Both the position numbers and the translations under genes were made by a program. From Baylisascaris procyonis (Eukaryota; Nematoda; Chromadorea; Rhabditida; Ascarididae): DNA of 64,000 nucleotides. The stretch lies in contig JAZARR010000043.1 in NCBI GenBank assembly GCA_037389465.1, positions 1 through 64,000 on the forward strand. Reading direction: 5' to 3'. This document shows, piece after piece, positions 55,091-64,000 of the stretch (the first letter of the stretch is position 1; the number at the start of each line of letters is the position of its first letter). The notes beneath the pieces are model-generated. The model was not told the DNA's origin, did not search any database, and was given only the letters and a program-made list of their open reading frames with translations.

Positions 55091-57868
55091 TTTATTGGAT
55101 ATAGCATTACAATCCCAGCAGAGTAACCTATGATAGCTTTCAAACATTTGGACACCGTCTCATCATTGAGGCTGCGAAGGAAAATTTTATTGACGAAGTT
55201 TATTCCATAATAATAATTGTAACAACAAATAATTCAAATTGTAATAATTATAATAATGATTTCCCCTCTGATCGGAATCGGAATGCAATAACAATTATTA
55301 AATGGCAATTGAAACCGTCTCTAGGCGTTGACATCATCTGCCGATCCCCCTCCCCCTCCCCTATCCCTTTCAAAAAACGATTTTTGCTTATTCGTAATAA
55401 ACTAGTCTCATAAATTCCCTTCGGAAGTTCGATATAGGAGAGAAGGTGAGGGTGCAAAATAGAAATATTTCATCCTCTATCCTATTTGCATTAAATTGTA
55501 CATCGCAAGATCGTTATCTCTAGCCGAGAAAACGAAGGCAATTATTGAAAGGAATGAACTGTATAATGTCAACAACATGCTCAACATCTAACAACGACAT
55601 CCGATAAAATATAACAAATGACCACTTCACTGATTCCTCATTCAACTAGTGAATTATCTATCATCCAATATTACACCGTTAGTATTGTTAGGCAAGAGAG
55701 TGAATTCATGACGTTCAAGTAAACGATTGCCAAATGCTTCTAATAAAATACATCTCTGACTCGGCACTGAAATGTATCGCTAGCAGAGCGAGAATAAAAA
55801 TAAGTATCCCATCCTTTGAGGCAACGAAGTTGTGATTATCAAATAAGGTGGTATATTATCAAATCATTTCCAAATATATGTATTTCCGCTATGGTGATCA
55901 TCGTATAATTAGGGGCACTTTCATTTACTATTGAACCATAACAAGCATTCCACATGAGGACATTTCAACCATCATACCAGGCGGCGCTACGACAATTGCG
56001 CCGCATTAAATAAGCACTAATTTAATGATTACGTTTAGCAACATAAAAAACTTATGAGTGAACCGTTCGATCTCGAGTATAGTTGCCAGTTAATACGCTC
56101 CGCATGCAGAAATCTCAAAAAAAGCAAGCAAAAAAGTGCGGAGCAAATAGCGAAACGGGAAAAAAACAGATGGGAAAAAGTAAATTTGGAGGGAGATGCA
56201 TGGAGTGCAGATCGGGAAGTCGTTTAAGGATAACGTTGCCTAGAGGGGCAGAAAATGCGTCGAATCTAGGAATAATGAGTTCAAATATTGCCTCCGTGGA
56301 GTCTAGTTCAAATACGGTCAACACCGCGGTTTTGTTTTGTAAACTCATATATTTGCACATCATCAAAAGCATTCATAAATGCTACATTTCTTGAGTTGAT
56401 CCCATTTCAGCAACACTTACACCCTAAACTTGCCATGTCCACTCCACCCTTCCATAAAATTTCTCACTTATGGAAAATATTTAAAGGAAACCCTGACACC
56501 TCAACTTCTACCTTCAATTCTCCCTGTGCTTTCATAACCATTAAGCTTTGTATATTAATAGAATAATCACTCAAATTTATTATTCACTCTTCAACGACCC
56601 TATCTATATTTTAATAAATCCGATGAATTTTTTTCAGCACCAATATAAATTGAAGAGTATGGTTGTTGTATAGGTAAATCGAGGACCATGAAACTAGCGA
56701 AATAGACAAAGAGTGGGTATCCAAGTTCATAAGGATGGGGTAAGAGCCGTTTTGCATCCCATGAATCTCTGAAACAACACCACTGAGGACCCATAAAAGA
56801 AGAAAGCAACGCCATGCATTACTATTTTCAATCACAACAACAACATAAACATTACATAATTTAACAACTGAAGTTGACTGTCCATAATAACAATGGAAAA
56901 GTAATATTAGTTGCATTTTGAATAAAAATAAACTTTCTTGAAAGTGAAAAACTGAAAATGTCGGTATGAATAATCGAAATGATTATACTATAATCAAAAA
57001 GATGCATAACACTTGCCTCCCCCCCCCCTTCCTTCTTCTCGCAGAGAGGGATGAGCAAAACGTATAATATAAGCAAAATGATAAACAACAATATTAATAC
57101 TTGTGAGTAAAACTTAGACAACATAAAATCCATTTGCATAGGAAATATTTTCTATGAAATTAAAAATATAATTGCATGTATAGAACATCAAATGAAACTA
57201 TATGAATATGACCTCCTCTTTCCTTCTCCCATATATCCTCTAAGCGGTGTAGAATGCAAAGAAATGAAGGAAAAATTAAAATCGATTCGAAAATGAACCG
57301 GAAAATAAAGACAGCAATAGTAATGCAAATGAGAGTTGCCAATATATAACAAACAACAAATGATATATCTAAAGAAGGGAGACAATCAGCTAAATAATTT
57401 CAGTGGAGAAGATTTTGATAGACGGCGAGAAGGATGGAAGAAAAGGTAGAAGAAAATAAACATGAAATTTGTTTTAAAAAGAGGGCTACGACGTTCACAG
57501 ATGACCGCAAATATTTTCTTCGAGGTAGCAATGAGGGTTACTTCAGTAATCTCTCACAGATAGCTCGAATGCATCAATTCTCCCGAAGGATAAAGCAAAA
57601 AATTTTACTCGCAATTCAAAAGTAGAATTTTAACGATAAGACTCCTAGAAATGGCCTTACAGAGTTGTCTAAACTTTGGTAAGCCACTAAGTGAAAGTGC
57701 TGAACGCATTGAAAAATTACAATTTCGAATAATTTCCCTCAAATTTTTTAATTATTCCCTGTGCTAATGCATCATCTACTTTCTGAAAATCTACTTGGCG
57801 GACCTTCTTTTAGAAAATTTGCAAACCTCCGATCACCTTCCCTCCTCACCGATCAGAAAGCTGAACGA

Positions 57869-57956
<88 letters not shown>

Positions 57957-57972
57957 CTAAAGGAAATATGTT
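55091..57972. other. 2.9-kb region between the satellite array and MPHOSPH6
   Basis: The array stops abruptly within a unit and AT-rich single-copy sequence follows. A 44-bp segment on the minus strand (55171-55128) is bounded by acceptor-like TTTTCCTTCGCAG and donor-like GTTACT and is open, but belongs to no recognised gene. An open frame at 56104-56394 (plus, Lys-rich N-terminus) is also unassigned. C/G-rich tracts lie at about 55347-55362 and 57019-57032. The TA microsatellite at 57872-57955 ends this stretch. Confidence 0.5.
57872..57955. repeat. TA dinucleotide microsatellite, about 42 repeats
   Basis: About 84 bp of pure TA alternation, 17 bp past the MPHOSPH6 stop codon in transcription direction, so probably within or at the end of its 3' UTR. 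The Tyr/Ile repeat protein frame across it on the plus strand is an artefact of the repeat. Confidence 0.97.
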
Positions 57973-60900
57973 TTATCCGATATCCCTAACACTACGTCCA
58001 TCACTTCGCCTTTTCCGACTGCGTTCCACACACGATTCATCGATAAACGTTTTATTATGACGCTCCTGAAATAAAATATTCGGATGCTAAAGCTCATTTG
58101 GCATTTCATTTGCTTTTAATTTGTTAACAGTAACGATCTCATATTGATGTGACCTCTTATTTCCCTTCCCTTATATACTTTTGGTGATCCCCTTCCCTCT
58201 CATATTCTCCGCCTCACTATGAATTATGATCCATATCTATTATTAAACTGTTATCCGTCCAATGCTCATATGATATTGGCAAAGTGCCAAAATAGTCCAC
58301 ATTTCGATTGCAATTTGTGGATATAAGCAGCAGAATATAATGAAAACGGAGAAAACGTGACCCTGCGGGAAACCTCGGAATTGGTGTTATCAGTTTATTC
58401 TATTTTGCTTCCCCCTCCTCACTGTGACAGTCCCATATTTGTGTACTGAAATGCTTATCAAAAATGTTTCTGAAAATAATTGGCGTCTTAATGCAATAAT
58501 AGTTATTTCGTAGGATTTTTAACGATAATGTTATAATTCTGACAATTCATATTGAAAATAATTGATTCCATAAAGTTCCCTCACCGATGAGACGTCCTTT
58601 AAAGGAGCTTAAGAGTGAGTGGGATGGGGGGGGGGATAGAGGGGGTCACGCATCAGCAATTTCACATCTCAACAATCTTTCAAATATATTCGGTGATATA
58701 TGTCAAGAATTTCCAAAAAACAAACATCATCACGTCGTTGTCGCTTCGATTCGAATTTCTTTGCTAAGCTCGAAGAGACGCTTCCACCCAATCTGAAATA
58801 ATTTCTGCAAATATAAGGGGTCATTATGAAAGCACAAATCAATCATCAGCCATTTATTTATTTATTTATTTATTTAATAATCACACATCTGTCACATAAA
58901 TATTTGCTCGATCCCCCAATCAGCGCTTGAACACTGCATTCTGATTATTGTTAATATCTATCATACTGATTAAAAATTCGATCAAAACCAAATATCAAAC
59001 AAAATCATTCAATGAATCAAAACCAAATCATAATTGATACGAAAATGTCGAAACTATAAAAAATTTACGCTTGAAATAATTTATTAAAATTATTGCAGTT
59101 ATCCGTCAGTACATTTATTGAAGGAATATTAATATAAAGAAAAGTTATAATGGAACTAGCGATGCATAAATTATTTCATCTCAACTCATCCCACCCCTTC
59201 CACAAAAGAACTCTCACCTATCATCCACTGCCATTTAGCTTTTACTACACCTGCCAAAGCAAAGAAACCTACTTTGCAGCCATTTCCATGTCAGAGACAT
59301 CCATTTCGCCGAGGATGTCTTCCTCTGGTTTTATTCCCTTCTTTAAATCGTTATGATATTTCATTAGCTTCTGCAAATTTTCGCTTTTAATTATTATTGG
59401 CAATTATAATAATAATAAAACAAATTTTTTACGACATTAAATTGTAAAATGAATATATAATTAATAACAACTAATGACATAAATATTTCTGGCAATCAAA
59501 CAATTCCACTGTAACATTTATTCGTTTATCCTCTCAAGCGTTTAGAAGCAGATATTGTTTTCATACAAAAATTAATTAAGTAAAAAATATGCAGTCAAGA
59601 TATCAGAAGGAGATATAACTAACCTCAACTTCCGGATTAAAACCTCCAAATGACATCCGTCCAAAACGTAAATCCTCAAGAATTTCATATCGTTGTTCGA
59701 ATACAATAGATGAGCTGTAATAATAAACTCAAAGGGTCTATATTATGCCATATGCCCGATGCATGCTTTATAAAAAATAAGAATAGGAATTAAACAATTG
59801 AAATGTAATAGATCTTCAGCTCTTTAGCAACAACAAGCATCACCTCGATCAAGTTAACATACGACGAATTGAATATTGAACATTTATCTTCAGCTAATAT
59901 TCCGTTGAAGTGAGCTGTCCCTTCACACATACTGATGCATTTTCATCTGTTTTTCATACTCTATCACCGATTTTCTATTTTCCACATCTATAGATACCTA
60001 TAAGTATAATTTGATTTCATTAAACATCAACAGAGTTGACCCCATTAGCTGCTTGTCCATCTGTATTAACAAATCAAAGTATGCGGATTTCGAATCCACT
60101 TGTCAACGATAGGCGTATCACGACAAGATCACCTAACGATCCATTTAGGGAATGTATAGCTGCAAAACATAAGAAAATTAGTGCAAGCTGTCACTAACGA
60201 TGAGGGATTTTCTTTATCACATTCCTCGTTTGTACGTTTCGCTGCAAGATGATCGATGTGTTTCGCATTCCCGAGGAATGACTTCCTCATCGCTTCCTCC
60301 TTCTTCCTCTTTGCTTCCTCTTCTAAACGATTTTTCGTCCTTTGCATAAACTGAAACGAATTATTTATGCCATCTGACATCGAATAATCTTTGAAACATT
60401 AAAAAATGGTAAAAAATATTGGATAAGTAAAGCCATAACAGAGATCACTATGTGGGAGAAGCCTTCATCGTAGTGCAAAGTCAACCAATCCTATACAACG
60501 CTCTAATAATCAAGTTTTATTATGTTGCAGTTAGACAGCTACAACTAATATTGCAGCCTTGCATAACCAAGAACGAGTTTTCCCGAATGTGCTTTTCAGC
60601 TCGTCAAACGCTATGTATTCTTTCTGAGTGGGAACTTTAAAATTTCTGCCTACGTTTTGATTAAACACAAACAGCACAAAATAGACTAAAATATTTTTGT
60701 GATGCGGTCATTTAAGATAGATGCTCAGAATAAAAAAAAAAAAGTTGAGGAAATAAGAATTAACCATTTAAAGGATGGGATTTTTTAACATTGATAAAGT
60801 TTTAATGGGAATGGGGCATCTCTAAATTACCTGGCCAATGTTTTGATTCGAATAGATTGGTCGAGTGAGAAAAAAAGGTCACACCACCTTCTTTAACTTT

Positions 60901-61618
60901 ACGTTCAGTCGAATCTCATCCCCCTCCCCTTCTTTGTCTCATATTATACATTGTCCACATGCTCAACAAATAGCAAAAAATTTGAGATGTGTTGTGAATG
61001 GTACGAAATATCTATATATTGAATAAAGAGGGATTTATCCAATCTCTGGATGGAAATCAATTTGGGTGCTTTCAGCCTTCGAATTTTGTTGAGAATGCAT
61101 CACTCTTTTGTTGGAATTCGAGAAGGTCTAGTTACTTTTCCATACTTTCGCACAGTTGAAAGCTTCACTTCAATTTTACTCATTCCCTTGTCATGTTTTA
61201 CATGCAACAAGTGATAAAAAAGTTCGCATTCTTCCCATAAAATGTGTTCCATTCGAAACGTTATCCAAACCACTTAAGCGGGTATGGACAAATATGAGCA
61301 TAGCAGTGGAAAATAAAGTCATAGGAATGGCTCGGGTTTTGACAGGATTTTTCACAAAAAATTGATGAAATTTTTCGGTGCAAAAATAAGTGAAACTTTT
61401 GAGAAAAAACCATGAAGTTTTTCATCGCCAGATTTAATGGCATAGAATTGGGCACAAATGTCACTCTCTCTCGAGGAATTTTTTGCGCTTTTCGTTGGAA
61501 TAGTTCTTTCAACACATAACTGTCGTAGATTTCAATTGAAAACAAAAACTTAACAGTGAAATACCTTCATCTCCAACACAGCCATCGATAATCCCTTCTC
61601 TTCGGTGACCATTTTCAT
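57973..61618 (-). CDS. MPHOSPH6: MPHOSPH6/MPP6 family nuclear exosome cofactor
   Basis: Six exons: 61618-61565, 60350-60199, 59714-59624, 59370-59273, 58804-58726, 58065-57973. They join in frame to 188 residues (human protein about 160). An in-frame TAG sits directly before the ATG; a second ATG two codons on (61612) is an alternative start. Family marks, in order: LSMAVLEMKFMQR (residues 10-22, exosome-binding N-terminus); a Lys/Glu-rich helix; LRFGRMSFGGFNPEVEKLM (84-102), the most conserved block; DVSDMEMAAK (123-132); and LAKKFESKRQRR (145-156). The human protein binds RNA and helps tether the MTR4 helicase to the RNA exosome, which trims 5.8S rRNA precursors. The last exon (ERHNKTFIDE onward, 30 residues, very basic) rests only on a strong acceptor (TTTTATTTCAG) and correct phase, and is less certain than the rest. 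The exon 2 donor was chosen as GTTAGT because it restores frame. Confidence 0.9.
58852..58876. repeat. ATTT tetranucleotide repeat
   Basis: About six copies of ATTT within intron 4 of MPHOSPH6, just upstream in transcription sense of the exon 5 acceptor (58806-58805). Confidence 0.9.
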
Positions 61619-61802
61619 CTATCTTCTTCTTTATAACAAATCGATGTAATCTTCCGATTCAAATTTTGCACCTTTTCCTGCAAAATTTATTAATTAGAGA
61701 ATACTTATATAAATAAAACTTTCACGTTTAAATACCTCAAAAATAATGATTCATATCGACTGAAAGAAATTGAAATGATTTTTTAAAACGTAATAGAAGT
61801 AT

Positions 61803-61920
61803 CCATTGTTATGTGTTTACAATGGAGAAAACGTAAACAATAACGAATGGATGTAAAACGAATCTCCGTTGAACTTATTTGTGGATATATCCCTTGAAGA
61901 GAAAATAGACATAACAATGG
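61803..61920. repeat. 12-bp inverted repeat upstream of MPHOSPH6
   Basis: CCATTGTTATGT (61803-61814) and ACATAACAATGG (61909-61920) are exact reverse complements, 118 bp end to end, about 185-300 bp upstream of the MPHOSPH6 ATG. A third inverted copy of the core, ACATTGG-like ACAATGG, lies at 61819-61825 and pairs with CCATTGT at 61803-61809. It could be a paired regulatory site or a tiny MITE remnant, although no target-site duplication is seen. Confidence 0.6.
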
Positions 61921-62439
61921 TCACTCGCAAGTGCCCATTCAAGCAATTGGTCACCTTATTCGAACTGCCCTAGACACATCATTATTGTGCACAGCCGAAA
62001 CCACGCTTCCCATCTAGATTGATTCCACTACGTTTTTCCGACTCGTGCCCGAGTAAAGGCCACGATCGCTTATGGCTTTCTACAAAAGTTACTGAAGGTA
62101 CTAAACGCGTATAACCACTTCTATGACCGTTAACTCTCATATATCATCAACAAACTCTTGCTGGATATCAAAGATCCATTTGCAGAATGCTCGGTGGATG
62201 GCATTAAGGGAGCTCGATCCTATACTTGTGCTTGGCTTGACCAATAAACTCCCGAGAGATTTCGATGAAAATTACGAGCAACACAACTCACAAAGAGAAT
62301 GAAGTGTGTATTTTCATATGTTTTATACATAAATTATAGATCTATGAGAAGATACATTTCTAAGTAATAGACAGGAATATTGAAACTTCTGCAGAAATAA
62401 AAACTAACCAATCCCTTAAAAAATCAAAAGAACTATTAG

Positions 62440-62460
62440 TGACCGCACTCCGTGCGGTCA
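62440..62460. repeat. Palindrome with 9-bp GC-rich stem
   Basis: TGACCGCAC (62440-62448) and GTGCGGTCA (62452-62460) form a perfect stem with a TCC loop. It is unusually GC-rich for its surroundings. The half-site GCGGTCA followed by a TTAA-type word also occurs at about 7997 and 60704. It may be a transposon-end fragment or a protein-binding site. Confidence 0.6.
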
Positions 62461-63769
62461 TCACCTTCACAAAATATGCTATTGCCTTCGATAATATGAG
62501 TTCGTCGAGATTTTGTGCTGCTATATTTGTATTAATCACTGCGTAATTAAACTAAACCTATGCTGGATTACTTTATTCCAGCAAACACTAACATTAAAAC
62601 GGTGGTCTTATCCATATTCAAATGTCTTCGCTTTATTGGATTAATGCAAATTTTATAAAAGTATTCGATTATTCAGTTACTAATTTGTAGAGGTTTCATT
62701 ATTAGCATGCTATGACAATATTTTCGTTCAATGAAAGAAACAAAAATGAGCAATTTTTTGACAAACAACTTCATCTCAGTTGAATTGTTATCACATAACC
62801 CTTCTGGCAAAAAGCCAAATTTTATTCCAAGACGGAAGTTGTTGAAATTTCCACCATTTTACATCCCTAAAAATCACACTCCCAATTATACCATGGGATG
62901 TACACGGGGGTTCGGGAAATTTCAACTAGAATGAAATCCGGCATTACAGTGTGAGAGGGGTCTCCCTAACTTGTAGTGATAAAAATAACCCGTCCAATAG
63001 ATGCAAACCTTCCCTCATCAATATCGTCCATCCTAACATTCCTGGTGATTATAATCCCCGAAGGGCTTTATTCAGGGTTGTACGGTATTATTGGCATGGT
63101 TCACTTTCCCGTCCATCGTGTGACATGCCTATTATTACATCACTTCAGTTGTAAAATATCATCCCTAGAGGTGCAGACAGCATGTGCAGAAACTTTTTCT
63201 AGAGTGATCCAATTAAATTATTGGTTGGCAACGTGCCAGACGTGCCAAGTTCGAAATTTAGCAAGTTGCCGGGAAAGTGCAAAGCCTTCAAAAAGGATAT
63301 GCGAGAAATGCACACAGATCCTTCTCGTAACCACATTGCGGGCAAATGTTATGGCAGGCGATGATGTCATAATTTCCTGTCACGTGCCGCAACGTTCAAT
63401 CAATAAAACTAATCCAATAAGCTTATTTGCAACAGTAAAAGGGGATTCATTTTGAAGTGAGTGTAGATAAATCCTTCTGAAAGTGTTTTATGAGTGGAAT
63501 TTTCACCTTTCCCCATCCACCTTTATATTGAGTAAATACTTACTAAGCAATCAGTTTGCTTCCTTAGAGCGTATTTAGTATATAGGTCGTATAAGTAAGC
63601 GGTTATGGATCGCACAAAGTAAAACAACGACACTTTTATTTGCGAAATATAGACGAGAGGTAGAGGGGAAGGGTGTGGAAAGGGGTCGATTCGAAATTTT
63701 GTTGAGAGCGAATATTCATTTCTAAGAGAGCACCGTCGATGCGTTGCAAAAATTTATAGGTTGCCCAAT

Positions 63770-63778
63770 GTTTTACAG
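63770..63778 (+). promoter_or_regulatory. Acceptor-like site just before the ALG8 start codon
   Basis: GTTTTACAG ends at 63778, eight bases before the ALG8 ATG. It could be a cis acceptor of a 5' UTR intron or, in a nematode, the spliced-leader trans-splice site. Confidence 0.4.
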
Positions 63779-63786
63779 GTAATACA

Positions 63787-64000
63787 ATGGCATCAAGTAA
63801 TAATGCATCAGCCAACGTTGAAAGATCTAGCGGAGGAAATGTTTTTTGTGAACGATGGTTTTGGATATGCTTCGCATCGGTTTTTATGCTCAAATTTCTT
63901 CTTATACCGATGTATCATAGCACCGATTTCGAGGTTCATTTTCTTTATATCTCTTCGCCTTATTTAAGATCTGTTGGTTGATGGTGGTGACGGTTTGATG
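63787..64000 (+). CDS. ALG8: ALG8 glucosyltransferase, first coding exon (gene continues to the right)
   Basis: Exon 63787-63933 encodes 49 residues, followed by a donor-like GTTCAT at 63934; the rest of the window would be intron. The diagnostic stretch is LKFLLIPMYHSTDFE (residues 35-49), which matches the conserved N-terminal block of ALG8 (in human: LLKCLLIPTYHSTDFE). It follows a hydrophobic segment (about residues 22-40) that fits the first transmembrane helix. ALG8 is an ER membrane enzyme that adds the second glucose, from dolichyl-phosphate glucose, to the lipid-linked N-glycan precursor (ALG6/ALG8 family, GT57). About 90% of the protein lies outside the window. The ALG6 paralogue lacks the YHSTDFE block, so ALG8 is preferred. 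If the donor is not used, the frame reads VH and then diverges to a stop at 63979-63981. Confidence 0.88.

Larger units (their letters stand above)
61619..63786. other. 2.2-kb divergent intergenic region between MPHOSPH6 and ALG8
   Basis: It probably holds the promoters of both genes, which point away from each other. Contents: the inverted repeat at 61803-61920, a 9-bp-stem palindrome at 62440-62460, and the longest open frame of the window (62976-63455, plus, 159 codons), whose translation resembles no family I know. No other gene is recognised. Confidence 0.5.

Noticed and set aside
54949..55155. 68-codon minus-strand ORF at the right edge of the array
   Set aside because: Most of it is translated satellite; the period of 52 is not a multiple of 3, so it is an edge artefact.
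56115..56394. Overlapping 85- to 103-codon ORFs on both strands
   Set aside because: Open on both strands at once with no recognised family. The Lys-rich plus frame is the better candidate but unsupported.
57020..57385. Leu/Ile/Phe-rich minus-strand ORFs as membrane proteins
   Set aside because: Short, overlapping in several frames, and explained by AT-rich composition.
57761..58060. 99-codon ORF with a Tyr/Ile repeat
   Set aside because: It is the translation of the TA microsatellite and overlaps the last MPHOSPH6 exon on the other strand.
62976..63455. 159-codon ORF as a confident protein-coding gene
   Set aside because: No recognisable domain, and no splice or poly(A) context. Kept only as a finding.
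63636..63967. ORFs in other frames over the ALG8 exon
   Set aside because: Shadows of the ALG8 frame, which alone has the conserved YHSTDFE block.

Overview
This is a 64 kb, AT-rich eukaryotic window. Its genes are split by many introns of roughly 250 bp to 3.3 kb, and their proteins are animal-like. The best guess is a nematode. Coding starts of two genes sit a few bases after an AG acceptor-like site, as expected for spliced-leader trans-splicing, and the NMD3 and MPHOSPH6 proteins look metazoan. No spliced-leader RNA gene or species-diagnostic sequence was found, so the assignment is tentative.

Layout. Positions 1-6492 hold the 5' part of a minus-strand ankyrin-repeat gene that runs off the left edge. 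6493-17772 is a long stretch with no recognisable gene. 17773-24250 is a complete nine-exon NMD3 gene on the minus strand (60S ribosomal subunit export adaptor, 504 aa). 25757-55090 is one uninterrupted satellite array: 564 head-to-tail copies of a 52-bp unit, with no indels and only two variable positions by eye. A degenerate monomer sits on its left edge and its right edge is abrupt. 57973-61618 is an MPHOSPH6/MPP6 gene (nuclear exosome cofactor, six exons, 188 aa) on the minus strand. At 63787 the first coding exon of ALG8 (ER glucosyltransferase of N-glycan precursor assembly) starts on the plus strand and leaves the window on the right.

How the genes relate. NMD3 and MPHOSPH6 both act in ribosome production: large-subunit export, and exosome processing of 5.8S rRNA precursors. 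Both carry the same 11-mer (CCATTGTTATG) upstream of their starts, inside small inverted repeats. ALG8 is in an unrelated pathway and is divergently oriented from MPHOSPH6. Exon boundaries were worked out by hand from splice signals, reading-frame continuity and remembered family similarity. They have not been checked against transcripts.

The most striking feature is the 29.3-kb array. Each unit can fold into a stem-loop covering about 40 of its 52 bases. The common C-to-T variant keeps base pairing in a plus-strand RNA. The variant units occur only in two zones, separated by about 15 kb of apparently identical copies. The array is either a very recently homogenised satellite in a gene-bearing region or partly an assembly product. 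Short G/C-rich tracts occur roughly once per kilobase in the non-coding sequence.
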